Shown: one piece after another, positions 34,847-44,539 of the stretch
Layout: each line of letters starts with the position of its first letter
Numbering within the stretch: the first letter of the stretch is position 1
Program-made: the position numbers and the translations under genes
NCBI RefSeq assembly: GCF_018100985.1
Contig: NZ_JAGJEI010000009.1
Location: forward strand, 88,819 to 152,818
Length of the DNA: 64,000 nucleotides
Source of the DNA: Pseudoalteromonas sp. MMG007
GTDB lineage: Bacteria > Pseudomonadota > Gammaproteobacteria > Enterobacterales > Alteromonadaceae
Direction of reading: 5' to 3'
Notes under the pieces: model-generated
Seen by the model: the letters and a program-made list of their open reading frames with translations, nothing else
Database searches by the model: none
Told to the model about the DNA's origin: nothing

Positions 34847-35365
34847 CCTTTGTTATTTTTATAACGTTTTGAGAGTAATTTAAAAGTTAGTCAATAAATG
34901 TCTAAAAATAAATAAAAAAGTTAAAATTTAGTAAGGTAACTTTAGGCATGCTGATTTTTAAGACACAATAATCATTGTGCATGGTTTGTAGATTATCAGA
35001 AGGGTAATAACTCCTAGGTCGCTTTATAGCTTATACCATTACTTAAACCAATGTAATAATAAGCAAGCCTAGTAAAGCTTTCACGCCTTGTTTTGGCATC
35101 AAGCTTATTATTTCAAATTTAAACGTAAAAGATACAAAGACCCTGTGAAGTATCAAGTTAATTAAACTAAGCATTTTTAGTAATTTATTTTGATTTGAAC
35201 ACTAAAACTTCTTAAGCACGGTTAATTGATGAAAACAGGTTTATTCGATAATTACCACTATATTAAATTATTAATGTGTTGAGTCATTAGGAACAGTGAT
35301 AGGCTGTAATTGTTGCAAAAGAAGGCAGGTTTTAATCACTTTAAATAGGCTGTGTAGTACTAAAT
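34847..35365. other. Long intergenic region with a distant inverted repeat
   Basis: This 519-bp AT-rich stretch between divergent genes holds no supported ORF. It contains a perfect 10-bp inverted repeat, AATAATAAGC (35055-35064) and GCTTATTATT (35103-35112), separated by 38 nt that themselves include short complementary runs (GCC/GGC). It could be a dispersed repeat or a structured leader or small RNA; nothing in the sequence decides. Confidence 0.35.
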
Positions 35366-35734
35366 ATGATGAAATTTTCAATACTGGTTTGTGATGATTC
35401 GACAGTTGCCCGTAGGCAAGTTGTTCGCTGCTTGGATGAGTGCCTAAGCGCTGATATTCAACAAGCTGTAAATGGTGTACAGGCTTTGGCTCTTTTGCAG
35501 GAGCATCATTTTGACTTGATTTGTTTAGATTTAACAATGCCTGAAGTGGACGGAGTACAGGTACTCGAAGCGATAAAAGCAAAAAAAATAGAGTGCTTTG
35601 TATTGGTTATTTCAGCAGATATTCAACAGAAAATGAAAGTGAGAGTTGCACAGCTAGGTGCGATCGACTTTATTGAAAAACCCATTAATAAATCTAAATT
35701 AAAAGAAATATTGCATAAATTTGGCATTCATTAA
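35366..35734 (+). CDS. CheY-like single-domain response regulator
   Basis: The protein is 122 residues and is only a receiver domain: acidic pocket CDDS (9-12), phospho-acceptor D55 in LDLTMPEVDG, switch residues near VISAD and the Lys in FIEKPIN. There is no output domain. It could control a motor or a protein target, or shuttle phosphate. Its nearest kinase is the divergent membrane histidine kinase at 33.1-34.8 kb. The thr operon starts about 80 bp downstream with its own promoter. Confidence 0.88.
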   Translation: MMKFSILVCDDSTVARRQVVRCLDECLSADIQQAVNGVQALALLQEHHFDLICLDLTMPEVDGVQVLEAIKAKKIECFVLVISADIQQKMKVRVAQLGAIDFIEKPINKSKLKEILHKFGIH

Positions 35735-35778
35735 GATATTTTATATTAAAAAAGGCTGTTTTATCTTTTTAATTAGGG

Positions 35779-35784
35779 TTGACA
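35779..35784 (+). promoter_or_regulatory. Candidate -35 element of the thr operon
   Basis: A consensus TTGACA lies 32 bp before the leader peptide ATG. No hexamer close to TATAAT is found at the ideal 17-bp distance, so the matching -10 is uncertain. Confidence 0.4.
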
Positions 35785-35815
35785 GCATCGCCTCTGTTAA
35801 GGCAGTCTTAAGCTT

Positions 35816-35875
35816 ATGAAAACAATTAAACGTGTACTGACCATTATTATTACAACCACCATTCTTACTGGATAG
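35816..35875 (+). CDS. thrL: thr operon leader peptide
   Basis: A 19-residue ORF (MKTIKRVLTIIITTTILTG, stop TAG) contains six Thr and five Ile codons, three Thr in a row. It lies between a TTGACA promoter element and an intrinsic terminator just before thrA, the classical arrangement of threonine/isoleucine attenuation. Stalling of ribosomes at these codons would favour readthrough into thrABC. It is too short for automatic ORF calling. Confidence 0.9.
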   Translation: MKTIKRVLTIIITTTILTG

Positions 35876-35900
35876 TGGCATAGGTCGGTGCAACAAATTT

Positions 35901-35936
35901 AAAGGCCTGTGTTCACTTAGAACACAGGCCTTTTTT
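35901..35936 (+). terminator. thr operon attenuator
   Basis: A 14-bp stem, AAAGGCCTGTGTTC and GAACACAGGCCTTT around a five-base loop, is followed by a U tract. It lies 25 bp after the leader peptide stop and 28 bp before the thrA start, as expected for transcription attenuation. Confidence 0.92.
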
Positions 35937-35963
35937 AGTTTTATGGGATGAGGAACATAAACA

Positions 35964-38381
35964 ATGCGCGTTTTAAAATTTGGCGGCTCTTCGCTTGCCG
36001 ACTTTGCATGCTTAAATCAGGTAGCTCAGTTAGCTAAAGCACAATTAAAAGATGAAATGTTATTGGTACTATCTGCACCTGGCGGCATGACCGATTCTCT
36101 TGTAGCGCTAGCTGCAGCAGCAGAGCAAGGTTTAGATTTTTCACAGCAGTGGCAGGCGCTTGTTAGTCGATGCGAGGGTTTAAAAACCGATGTAGAGAAA
36201 ACAGGTGCGGTAGTTTCTAATTGGCCTAACTTAGATGAGTTAAAAAATAAGTTAGACGGTGTAGCACTTATTAAGTGTTGCCCAGATCAGGTTCGTGCAT
36301 TTGTCATTAGTTTTGGTGAACGTGTGAGCGTGTCGCTTATGCAAAGTTTATTAAGCTCGCACGATGCTAAATATTTAGAAGCAACAAGCTGTATAGCCTC
36401 AACAGGTGGCTACATTGATGCCGAAGCAGATTTAGTAACAAGCAAGGCGCGTTTTCAAGCTGTACTTAAAGAAAACCCAGCCACCATTTATATTATGCCT
36501 GGTTTTACTGCAAGTAATGATAAAGGCGAACTGACTACGCTTGGCCGAAATGGTTCTGATTATTCTGCAGCAATTGCAGCTGCCTGTTTAGAGGCTGAAA
36601 TATGCCAAATTTGGACAGACGTTGATGGTGTTTACAGCGCTGATCCTCGCTATATTAAAAAAGCGACTAAAGTAGATTTCTTATCTTATAAAGAAGCGAT
36701 GGAGCTTTCTTATTTTGGTGCCAAAGTACTTCACCCTAAAACTATTTTGCCTTGCGCTAAAGCGGGTGTACCGTGTGAAATCAAAAATACGCATAACCCA
36801 GACGCTCAAGGCTCACTAATTGGTAACGACTATAAATCTGACGAGCCAGTAAAAGCGCTTTCAAGTTTACAAGATTTAGCAATGCTTACCGTGTCAGGCC
36901 CTGGTATGAAAGGTAAAGTGGGTATGGCATCTAAAGTGTTTAACGCACTTGCTCACGACAACGTATCAATTGTTTTAATTACGCAATCTTCATGTGAATT
37001 TAGCATTAGCTTTTGTGTTCACGAAACTGATTTAGCGTTGGCACTTGATGCGCTACAAACAGCATTTGAACTTGAGTTACAAGCAGGGCTTATTGAGCCA
37101 GTACAGGTACAGCGTAACTTAGCTATAGTTACGCTTGTGGGCGATAACATGCGTGCACACCGTGGCTTAGCTGCTAAGTTTTTTGCCTCGCTTTCACAAG
37201 CGCAGGTAAACATTGTTGCCATTGCACAAGATTCTACCGAGAGTGCTATTTCAGCGGTTATTGATGGTGAGCTATGCAACGATGCAGTGAAAATATGTCA
37301 TGAGAACTTCTTCACGCATGTACCTTCAATTGATGTGTTTTTATTAGGTTGCGGCCTAGTAGGGCAAGAGCTTATTTCTCAGTTAGAGCGCCAACAAGCC
37401 TGGCTTGAAAAGCGTAATATTAAGTTAAACCTTTATGGTGTAGCTAATTCTCGTCAATTACATTTAGATAGTGAAGGCATAGCGTTTGCTGATTGGCAGC
37501 AAAAGCTAGCAGCATCTGAACAAGCGTTTGATTTAAATTTAGTAGAGCAATTTGTTAAACAAAACCATTTAGTTAATCCTGTTTTAGTTGATTGTACGTC
37601 GTCTGATGCACTTGCTGCACAATACGTCGACTTTTTAAATGCGGGCTTCCATGTAGTTGCGGCTAATAAAAAAGCAACAACTAGCTCGTACACGTACTAC
37701 CAAGATTTAGTTGCAGCAACACAAAAAAATAACCGTAAATTTTTATACGAGACTAACGTGGGTGCAGGTCTACCAGTAATCGATAATTTACAATCGTTAT
37801 TTGGTGCAGGTGATGAGCTACTTGAGTTTAGTGGTATTTTATCGGGCTCGCTTTCATACATGTTTGGTGCCCTGCAAGATGGTTTATCACTGTCAGAAGC
37901 CACAATTAAAGCTAAAGAAAGTGGATTTACAGAGCCAGATCCTCGCGATGATTTATCAGGTACCGATGTAGCTCGTAAATTATTGATCATAGCTCGCGAA
38001 GCAGGCATGAAACTAGAGCTTAGCGATATAGAAGTTGAATCGGTATTGCCACAAGGGTTCGCACAGGGTGACAGTGTTGACGAATTTATGGCAAAACTAC
38101 CAACTTTAGATGCGCCGTTTAATGACCGTATTCAAAGTGCTGCCGCAGAAGGAAAAGTGCTTCGTTATGTAGGCACAATTAAGGAAGGCAACTGTAAAGT
38201 GGGTATCGAAGCGGTTGATTCATCGCATGCATTAAATGTAATTCGTGATGGTGAAAACGCCTTAGCAATTTTAAGTCAATATTACCAACCACGCCCGTTT
38301 GTGATTCGTGGATACGGCGCAGGCTCTGAGGTAACAGCCGCAGGCGTATTTGCAGATATCTTAAAAACGTTATCTCGCTAG
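35964..38381 (+). CDS. thrA: Bifunctional aspartokinase I/homoserine dehydrogenase I
   Basis: The protein is 805 residues. The aspartokinase domain (about 1-290) has VLKFGGSSLAD at its start and LGRNGSDYSAA. A regulatory ACT region (about 310-450) follows and contains GPGMKGKVGMASKVF and FCVHETDLA. The homoserine dehydrogenase domain (about 460-805) has LLGCGLVGQEL, VAANKKATT and the catalytic core YETNVGAGLPVI. It catalyses the first and third steps of threonine/methionine synthesis from aspartate. It is the first gene of thrABC; length is near E. coli ThrA (820). It is expected to be inhibited by threonine, as other ThrA proteins, and attenuated by the upstream leader. Confidence 0.97.
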   Translation: MRVLKFGGSSLADFACLNQVAQLAKAQLKDEMLLVLSAPGGMTDSLVALAAAAEQGLDFSQQWQALVSRCEGLKTDVEKTGAVVSNWPNLDELKNKLDGVALIKCCPDQVRAFVISFGERVSVSLMQSLLSSHDAKYLEATSCIASTGGYIDAEADLVTSKARFQAVLKENPATIYIMPGFTASNDKGELTTLGRNGSDYSAAIAAACLEAEICQIWTDVDGVYSADPRYIKKATKVDFLSYKEAMELSYFGAKVLHPKTILPCAKAGVPCEIKNTHNPDAQGSLIGNDYKSDEPVKALSSLQDLAMLTVSGPGMKGKVGMASKVFNALAHDNVSIVLITQSSCEFSISFCVHETDLALALDALQTAFELELQAGLIEPVQVQRNLAIVTLVGDNMRAHRGLAAKFFASLSQAQVNIVAIAQDSTESAISAVIDGELCNDAVKICHENFFTHVPSIDVFLLGCGLVGQELISQLERQQAWLEKRNIKLNLYGVANSRQLHLDSEGIAFADWQQKLAASEQAFDLNLVEQFVKQNHLVNPVLVDCTSSDALAAQYVDFLNAGFHVVAANKKATTSSYTYYQDLVAATQKNNRKFLYETNVGAGLPVIDNLQSLFGAGDELLEFSGILSGSLSYMFGALQDGLSLSEATIKAKESGFTEPDPRDDLSGTDVARKLLIIAREAGMKLELSDIEVESVLPQGFAQGDSVDEFMAKLPTLDAPFNDRIQSAAAEGKVLRYVGTIKEGNCKVGIEAVDSSHALNVIRDGENALAILSQYYQPRPFVIRGYGAGSEVTAAGVFADILKTLSR

Positions 38382-38390
38382 GAGTTTATT

Positions 38391-39326
38391 ATGATTGAAG
38401 TATATGCTCCGGCATCGATAGGTAACTTTGCAGTAGGCTTTGATGCGTTAGGCGCAGCCCTTGCGCCAATTGATGGCAGCTTATTAGGTGATGTAGCTGT
38501 TGTAAGTGCTGCACCAAGTGACGAGTTTGTTTGCTCTGGCGAATATGCGCATAAGTTACCAAGTGATCCTAACGAAAACCTAGCGTATCAGTGTTTAGTA
38601 CATTTTAGAGCGCATGTAGCGCCAGATATGCCAAGCGTAAAATTAGAGCTTAAAAAGAACCTACCCATCGGCTCAGGGCTAGGCTCTAGCGCGTGTTCGG
38701 TAGTAGCAACGTTTGCCGCATTAGATAAATTTGCACACACTAATTTAAGCCAAGTTGAGCTCATTGAGCTAATGGCTGATTTTGAAGCAATAGTAAGTGG
38801 CGGTCGTCATTACGATAACATTACGCCATGTTATTTAGGTGGGCTGCAGCTTACAGGCGATTTAATCCCTGATAAATCAATTGCGTTACCCGTTGATGAA
38901 AACTGGTACTACGTTGCAGCGTTTCCTGGCTTTTCGCTTAATACCGCAAAAGCGCGCTCTGTCTTACCAAAAGAGCTAAGCATGCATGCAGGCGTTGAGT
39001 TTGCACAGCGTTTATCTGCTTTTAGTAGTTTGTTATTAACGCATCGTTTTGATGATGCACTTAGCATTATGCAAGACGATATAGCTGAGCCATATCGTGC
39101 GCCACTAATAACAGGGTTCAGCGAAGCTAAAGCAAGTTTGCCAGCGCTAGGTGCTGAAATTGTGAGTATTTCAGGTGCAGGCCCTACGTTATTTACAGTG
39201 TGTAAAACATTAGAAGCAGCTGAGAAATGCGCGCAGTGGCTAGCGCAAAATTATATAAATGAGCAGGGATTCTGCCACATTTGTAAATTAGATAACGACG
39301 GCACGCGTCAATTAAACGTTTTATAG
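38391..39326 (+). CDS. thrB: Homoserine kinase
   Basis: This 311-residue GHMP-family kinase has the N-terminal APASIGNFAVGFDALG, the ATP-binding motif PIGSGLGSSACSVVA and the C-terminal SISGAGPTLF. It phosphorylates homoserine with ATP. It follows thrA by nine bases with TAGGAG as ribosome-binding site and precedes thrC by 11 bases, so the operon is compact. Confidence 0.97.
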   Translation: MIEVYAPASIGNFAVGFDALGAALAPIDGSLLGDVAVVSAAPSDEFVCSGEYAHKLPSDPNENLAYQCLVHFRAHVAPDMPSVKLELKKNLPIGSGLGSSACSVVATFAALDKFAHTNLSQVELIELMADFEAIVSGGRHYDNITPCYLGGLQLTGDLIPDKSIALPVDENWYYVAAFPGFSLNTAKARSVLPKELSMHAGVEFAQRLSAFSSLLLTHRFDDALSIMQDDIAEPYRAPLITGFSEAKASLPALGAEIVSISGAGPTLFTVCKTLEAAEKCAQWLAQNYINEQGFCHICKLDNDGTRQLNVL

Positions 39327-39337
39327 GATAGGCAGTT

Positions 39338-40621
39338 ATGCAATTACATAATTTAAAAGATGGTTCTCAAAAAGTGTCGTTTGTTGAAGCGGTAAAAACA
39401 GGTTTAGGACGTAATCAAGGAGTGTTTTTTCCTGAATCTCTCGCTCCAATAGCTGACGTAGACGCCTTACTTGATATGGACTTTGTTACTCGTAGTGGCA
39501 AAATTTTATCGCACCTGATTGGTGATGAGCTACCAAGTGATACAGTTGCTCAAATGGTTAAAAATGCATTTAACTTTCCGGTTAAGCTGGTAGAAGTTGA
39601 AGAAAATACATACTGCTTAGAGTTGTTTCATGGTCCTACGCTTGCGTTTAAAGACTTTGGCGGACGCTTCATGGCTGAGTGTTTAGCGCAGTTTAATCAA
39701 GGTGAAAAAGTTACCATTTTGACTGCAACATCAGGGGATACAGGCGCTGCTGTAGCGCATGCTTTCTATAATAAGCCAAATATAGATGTAGTAATTTTAT
39801 ACCCTAAAGGTAAAATTTCACTTGCTCAGCAAAAGCTTTTTACAACGCTTGGTAACAATATTCACTGTTACGCGGTAGAAGGTAGCTTTGATGACTGCCA
39901 AGAACTCGTTAAAAAATCATTTTTAGATGATGAAGTTAAATCAACACTTGGCCTTAATTCAGCTAACTCAATCAACATTAGTCGATTAGTAGCACAAGTG
40001 TGTTATTACTTTGAAGCCATTGCTCAATTACCTAAAGAAAAGCGTGCAACAGCGCATATTTCAGTCCCTAGTGGTAACTTTGGGAATGTATGTGCCGCTA
40101 TGATTGGTGCAGTAATTGGTTTGCCAGTAGGTAAGTTAAGCGCCACCACTAATCAGAACGACACAGTTCCACGTTTTATGCTTGATAAAAATTGGGCGCC
40201 AAATGCAACGCTTGAATCGCTTTCAAATGCGATGGACGTAAGTAAGCCTAACAACTGGCCGCGCGTGCAAACAATGTTAGATAATAACTGGTTTAGCTAC
40301 GATAACTTTTATTCAAGCAGCGTAAATGAGCAAGATACGCAAACAGTGATGAAAAATATTCAACAAACAGGCTACATTGCAGAGCCGCATACAGCGATTG
40401 CTTATCAAGGTCTTGTTGAAAATAGAGCGCCTGGTGCTGCGGGGATATTTTTAGCAACTGCTCATCCTGCTAAATTTAAAGAAAGCGTAGAAGAGATTTT
40501 AAATATCGAACTTGATATGCCAAAGCCGCTTAGTGATGCACTTGCTAAACCTTGCTTAGCAAGCGATATTAATGCAGATTACGACACGTTACGTACAGAA
40601 ATACTTGCTAAGTTAGGTTAA
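39338..40621 (+). CDS. thrC: Threonine synthase
   Basis: The protein is 427 residues and PLP-dependent. The PLP lysine is in HGPTLAFKDFGGRFM, the phosphate-binding loop in ATSGDTGAAVAHAF, and SVPSGNFGNVCAAMIG completes the active site. It converts O-phosphohomoserine to threonine, the last step of the pathway encoded here. It is the final gene of thrABC and is followed by a strong terminator. Confidence 0.97.
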   Translation: MQLHNLKDGSQKVSFVEAVKTGLGRNQGVFFPESLAPIADVDALLDMDFVTRSGKILSHLIGDELPSDTVAQMVKNAFNFPVKLVEVEENTYCLELFHGPTLAFKDFGGRFMAECLAQFNQGEKVTILTATSGDTGAAVAHAFYNKPNIDVVILYPKGKISLAQQKLFTTLGNNIHCYAVEGSFDDCQELVKKSFLDDEVKSTLGLNSANSINISRLVAQVCYYFEAIAQLPKEKRATAHISVPSGNFGNVCAAMIGAVIGLPVGKLSATTNQNDTVPRFMLDKNWAPNATLESLSNAMDVSKPNNWPRVQTMLDNNWFSYDNFYSSSVNEQDTQTVMKNIQQTGYIAEPHTAIAYQGLVENRAPGAAGIFLATAHPAKFKESVEEILNIELDMPKPLSDALAKPCLASDINADYDTLRTEILAKLG

Positions 40622-40637
40622 CTTGATGACCTATATT

Positions 40638-40661
40638 AAAGCGGCTGAGGCCGCTTTTTTT
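40638..40661 (+). terminator. thr operon terminator
   Basis: AAAGCGGC, a short CTGAG-type loop and GCCGCTTT are followed by a run of T residues, 17 bp after thrC. Confidence 0.92.
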
Positions 40662-40890
40662 GTTTTTAAATATGGTTAATAGCGTTGCTATCATTAACTA
40701 ATTAAATGTGAAAAATAAAAGCCATTTAATTTATTAATGTATTTATAAAAAAATATCATCTTAAAAACCCTGTGAAATAGTTTCAATCCTTGTTTAAATA
40801 TCCTCAACTTAAGAGCGTAGGCAAAGAGTCGTTTAAAGCGTACAATAAAGCCTCTAAAAAACACCATACACGTTGCCCTAGGAGACCCCA

Positions 40891-42147
40891 ATGTTAGAAC
40901 GTAGCATGAATATTTCGGATTTTGATCCAGAGTTATTTGACGCGATAAACAAAGAAACTGCTCGCCAAGAAGAGCACATTGAATTAATCGCTTCAGAAAA
41001 CTACTGTAGCCCACGTGTACTAGAAGCACAGGGTTCACAGCTTACAAACAAATACGCTGAAGGTTACCCAGGCAAACGTTACTATGGCGGTTGTGAGCAC
41101 GTTGATGTTGTTGAACAACTAGCAATTGACCGTGCTAATGAATTATTTGGTTCTGATTATGCAAACGTACAGCCACATGCTGGTTCTCAAGCAAATGCAG
41201 CTGTTTTCTTAGCATTATTAGAAGCTGGCGATACAGTCCTTGGTATGAGCTTAGCTCATGGTGGTCACTTAACGCACGGCTCTCATGTAAGCTTCTCTGG
41301 TAAGCTTTACAATGCAATCCAATACGGACTAGATGAAGCAACAGGTGAAATTGACTACGCACAAGTTGAAGCGCTGGCTCTTGAGCACAAACCAAAAATG
41401 ATTATTGGTGGTTTTTCTGCGTACTCAGGTATTGTAGATTGGGCTAAATTCCGTGAAATTGCAGATAAAGTAGGCGCTTACTTATTTGTTGATATGGCTC
41501 ACGTGGCAGGCTTAATTGCGGCGGGTGTTTACCCAAGCCCAGTACCTCATGCACACGTTGTAACAACGACAACACACAAAACACTTGCAGGCCCACGTGG
41601 CGGTTTAATTATTTCTGCATGTGGCGACGAAGCAATTTACAAAAAGCTTAATAGCGCTGTATTCCCAGGTGGCCAAGGTGGTCCTTTATGTCACATTATT
41701 GCTGCAAAAGCAGTGGCATTTAAAGAAGCATTACAACCAGAGTTTAAAACATACCAAGCTCAAGTAGTTAAAAATGCACAAGCTATGGTTGCTGTAATGC
41801 AAGAACGCGGTTACAAAATCGTATCTGACAAAACAGAAAACCACTTATTCTTGCTTGATTTAATCGATAAAGATATCACTGGTAAAGATGCCGATGCAGC
41901 GCTTGGTAATGCAAACATTACTGTTAACAAAAACTCTGTACCAAACGATCCTCGCTCACCGTTTGTTACTTCTGGTTTGCGTATTGGCTCACCTGCAATT
42001 ACTCGTCGTGGCTTTAAAGAAGCTGAGTCTAAAGAACTTGCTGGCTGGATTTGTGATGTATTAGACAACATTAACGATGAGTCTGTACAAGCGCAAGTTA
42101 AAGAAAAAGTAAAAGCAATTTGTGCAAAATTACCTGTATACGCTTAA
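40891..42147 (+). CDS. glyA: Serine hydroxymethyltransferase
   Basis: The protein is 418 residues, with the start supported by CCTAGGAG. Motifs include [20 protein letters not shown] at about 31, [15 protein letters not shown], the PLP lysine in [14 protein letters not shown] and [14 protein letters not shown] near the C terminus. It interconverts serine and glycine with tetrahydrofolate and supplies one-carbon units. It stands alone between two terminators. The 230 bp before it hold the promoter; no clear PurR or MetR site was recognised. Its codon use is noticeably more biased than its neighbours, as expected for a highly expressed gene. Confidence 0.97.
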   Translation: MLERSMNISDFDPELFDAINKETARQEEHIELIASENYCSPRVLEAQGSQLTNKYAEGYPGKRYYGGCEHVDVVEQLAIDRANELFGSDYANVQPHAGSQANAAVFLALLEAGDTVLGMSLAHGGHLTHGSHVSFSGKLYNAIQYGLDEATGEIDYAQVEALALEHKPKMIIGGFSAYSGIVDWAKFREIADKVGAYLFVDMAHVAGLIAAGVYPSPVPHAHVVTTTTHKTLAGPRGGLIISACGDEAIYKKLNSAVFPGGQGGPLCHIIAAKAVAFKEALQPEFKTYQAQVVKNAQAMVAVMQERGYKIVSDKTENHLFLLDLIDKDITGKDADAALGNANITVNKNSVPNDPRSPFVTSGLRIGSPAITRRGFKEAESKELAGWICDVLDNINDESVQAQVKEKVKAICAKLPVYA

Positions 42148-42200
42148 TTGCATAAGCAGCAGTAATTTAGATCACAACCACTTAGTTTTTTGCTAAGATA

Positions 42201-42227
42201 AAAGGCCGCTATATAGCGGCCTTTTTT
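42201..42227 (+). terminator. glyA terminator
   Basis: AAAGGCCGCTATATAGCGGCCTTTTTT is a perfect self-complementary stem with a U tract. It lies only 25 bp before nrdR, so it also insulates or attenuates the riboflavin operon. Confidence 0.93.
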
Positions 42228-42251
42228 GTTTTAAAACGGAAGTACCGAGTT

Positions 42252-42701
42252 ATGCATTGCCCATTTTGTACCGCAAAAGATACTAAAGTTATTGATTCTC
42301 GCCTAGTCGGTGGAGGCCACCAAGTTCGCCGTCGTCGTGAGTGCAACGATTGCCACGAGCGCTTTACTACATTTGAAGGGGCAGAGCTCGTTATGCCTCG
42401 AGTTATTAAGCAAGATGGCAGCCGAGAACCATTTAATGAAGATAAGCTACTAAATGGCCTCAATCGTGCCCTTGAGAAGCGCCCCGTAAGTACAGAGCAA
42501 GTAGATGAAGTGGTTAATATTATTAAATCTCAATTGCGGGCAACCGGTGAGCGCGAAATCTCAAGCCACTTGGTGGGGGAGTGCATTATGGAAGCGCTTA
42601 AAAAGCTTGATAAAGTAGCGTATGTAAGATTTGCTTCTGTGTATCGTTCGTTTGAAGATATACGCGAGTTTGGTGAAGAAATTGCTCGTTTAGGGGAGTA
42701 A
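42252..42701 (+). CDS. nrdR: Transcriptional repressor NrdR
   Basis: The protein is 149 residues. The N-terminal zinc ribbon has two Cys pairs (CPFC at 3-6, CNDC at 31-34) and an Arg-rich RRRREC region. The ATP-cone domain (about 48-138) follows, starting [20 protein letters not shown]. Known NrdR represses ribonucleotide reductase genes when bound to dATP/ATP. It heads the riboflavin-nusB gene row, a conserved order in gammaproteobacteria; ribD starts two bases after its stop. Confidence 0.97.
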   Translation: MHCPFCTAKDTKVIDSRLVGGGHQVRRRRECNDCHERFTTFEGAELVMPRVIKQDGSREPFNEDKLLNGLNRALEKRPVSTEQVDEVVNIIKSQLRATGEREISSHLVGECIMEALKKLDKVAYVRFASVYRSFEDIREFGEEIARLGE

Positions 42702-42703
42702 TA

Positions 42704-43840
42704 ATGCAAAGCCAAATAACGTTCACCGAGCAAGACGAAATGTACATGGCGCGCGCCATAGAACTTGCCAAAAAAGGTCGGTTTACAACAACACCAAATC
42801 CTAATGTGGGGTGTGTGTTAGTTAAAAATAACCAAATAATTGGTGAAGGTTTTCATCAGCTTGCAGGGCAGGGACACGCTGAGGTTAATGCGCTTGCAGT
42901 GGCTGGTGAGAACGCAAAAGGTGCCACTGCTTATGTCACGCTTGAACCGTGCAGCCATTACGGACGCACTCCCCCGTGCGCTGAAGGGTTAAAAGCTGCA
43001 GGTGTAGTAAAAGTTATAGCTGCAATGGTTGATACCAACCCGCAAGTTGCTGGCAAAGGTCTTAAAATACTCAGCGATGCCGGTGTTGAAGTAGCATATG
43101 GTTTACTAGAGCAGCAAGCGCGCGCACTTAATTTAGGTTTTTTTAAGCGGATGGAGCAAGGCTTACCGTATGTAACATGTAAAATGGCCGCAAGTGTTGA
43201 TGGCAAAACTGCGCTAAAAAATGGTCAAAGTAAGTGGATCACAGGCCCAGCCGCTCGCCAAGACGTACAATTACAGCGAGCACAAAGCTGCGCGATTTTA
43301 ACCGGTGCCGATACGGTAATGGTTGATGATGCAAAACTTAATGTACGTCAAAACGAATTACCACAATCTTTACCTACAGATTTACCGCTTCGTCAACCTG
43401 TGCGTGTTATAATTGATTCGCAAAATAGGTTAACACCTGAACTTGCCTTATTTAGTATTGAAAATGACGTAATAATTTTTACCACCAAGGTTGATAAATC
43501 AAAGCAGTGGCCGCATTTTGTAAGGCATATAGAAGTAAGTGAGATTAACGCAAAGGTTAATTTAACTGAGGTTTTACAGCAGTTAGCTCAATTACAGATT
43601 AATAATGTATGGCTAGAAGCAGGTGCTACACTTGCTGGTAAAATGTCTGAACTTAATTTAGTTGATGAATTTGTATTTTATTTAGCACCAAAATTAATGG
43701 GCAATGATGCAAAAAGTTTAGTGAATTTTCCTGAGTTGACGAGTATGCAAAATACAGTTGATTTAACATTTAATGAGTGTGTACGTATTGGCGACGACTT
43801 ACGTATAACTGCAGTAAAAAAACTCATTAAAACCACTTAA
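42704..43840 (+). CDS. ribD: Bifunctional diaminohydroxyphosphoribosylaminopyrimidine deaminase/5-amino-6-(5-phosphoribosylamino)uracil reductase
   Basis: The protein is 378 residues. The deaminase domain (about 1-145) has the zinc ligands in GHAEVNAL and LEPCSHYGRTPPCAEGL. The reductase domain (about 150-375) begins PYVTCKMAASVDGKTAL and has ITGPAARQDVQ. It performs the second and third steps of riboflavin synthesis. It is translationally coupled to nrdR (GGGGAGTAATAATG) and followed by ribE after 16 bp. Its length is typical (E. coli 367). Confidence 0.96.
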   Translation: MQSQITFTEQDEMYMARAIELAKKGRFTTTPNPNVGCVLVKNNQIIGEGFHQLAGQGHAEVNALAVAGENAKGATAYVTLEPCSHYGRTPPCAEGLKAAGVVKVIAAMVDTNPQVAGKGLKILSDAGVEVAYGLLEQQARALNLGFFKRMEQGLPYVTCKMAASVDGKTALKNGQSKWITGPAARQDVQLQRAQSCAILTGADTVMVDDAKLNVRQNELPQSLPTDLPLRQPVRVIIDSQNRLTPELALFSIENDVIIFTTKVDKSKQWPHFVRHIEVSEINAKVNLTEVLQQLAQLQINNVWLEAGATLAGKMSELNLVDEFVFYLAPKLMGNDAKSLVNFPELTSMQNTVDLTFNECVRIGDDLRITAVKKLIKTT

Positions 43841-43856
43841 TAAAAAGAGTAGCACT

Positions 43857-44510
43857 ATGTTTACTGGAATAATTGAAGCCACAGGCAAAATTGCCTTACT
43901 ACAAAAAAAACAAGGCGACTTAGCTATTCGCATCCAAAGTGCTGATCTTGATATGAAAGATGTAAAGCTTGGCGATAGCATTGCAACCAATGGTGTATGT
44001 TTAACTGTTGTTGATAAACACATAGATGGTTTTAGCGCTGATTTATCTAACGAAACAATTAGTCTTACAGGCTTTGCTAATTATGCTTTAGGGCAAACAG
44101 TAAATCTTGAAAAAGCGATGCAGCCAGTATCTCGCTTAGGGGGTCATTTAGTGTCAGGACACGTAGATGGCATAGCAACAATTACTGCTATTACGCCTAA
44201 TGCCCGCGCAACAGAATACTGGTTGAGCACCGATGAAGCTTTAATGAAATACATTCCTTATAAAGGGTCTGTATGTATTGATGGCATAAGCCTGACAGTA
44301 AACGCTGTTGAAAGTAATAAGTTTAAACTAACAATAGTACCGCATACTAGCGAGCAAACGACCATTGCTGATTTTAAAGTAGGTACACAGGTTAATTTAG
44401 AAGTCGACCAAATTGCACGTTATTTAGAGCGCCTAATTAAAGGCGCGGAGCAACCTACAGGCTCAGATATTTCAATGAGTTTACTGGCCAAAGCTGGTTT
44501 TATTAAATAA
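43857..44510 (+). CDS. ribE: Riboflavin synthase, alpha subunit
   Basis: The protein is 217 residues built from two homologous lumazine-binding barrels. The start is the typical [12 protein letters not shown]. The first barrel has [10 protein letters not shown] and the second the corresponding [28 protein letters not shown] links them. It converts two molecules of 6,7-dimethyl-8-ribityllumazine into riboflavin. The gene is in the nrdR-ribD-ribE-ribBA-ribH row. It is also named ribC in some species. Confidence 0.96.
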   Translation: MFTGIIEATGKIALLQKKQGDLAIRIQSADLDMKDVKLGDSIATNGVCLTVVDKHIDGFSADLSNETISLTGFANYALGQTVNLEKAMQPVSRLGGHLVSGHVDGIATITAITPNARATEYWLSTDEALMKYIPYKGSVCIDGISLTVNAVESNKFKLTIVPHTSEQTTIADFKVGTQVNLEVDQIARYLERLIKGAEQPTGSDISMSLLAKAGFIK

Positions 44511-44539
44511 CGACACTGATAACTTACACGAGCAAATTT

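Noticed and set aside
33065..35734. Kinase and CheY-like receiver as a defined two-component pair
   Set aside because: They are divergent and 520 bp apart; proximity alone does not establish partnership, so it is stated only as a possibility in the entries.
40780..40890. Possible PurR operator upstream of glyA
   Set aside because: GGCAAAGAGTCGTTT has weak half-sites only; not enough to support a site.
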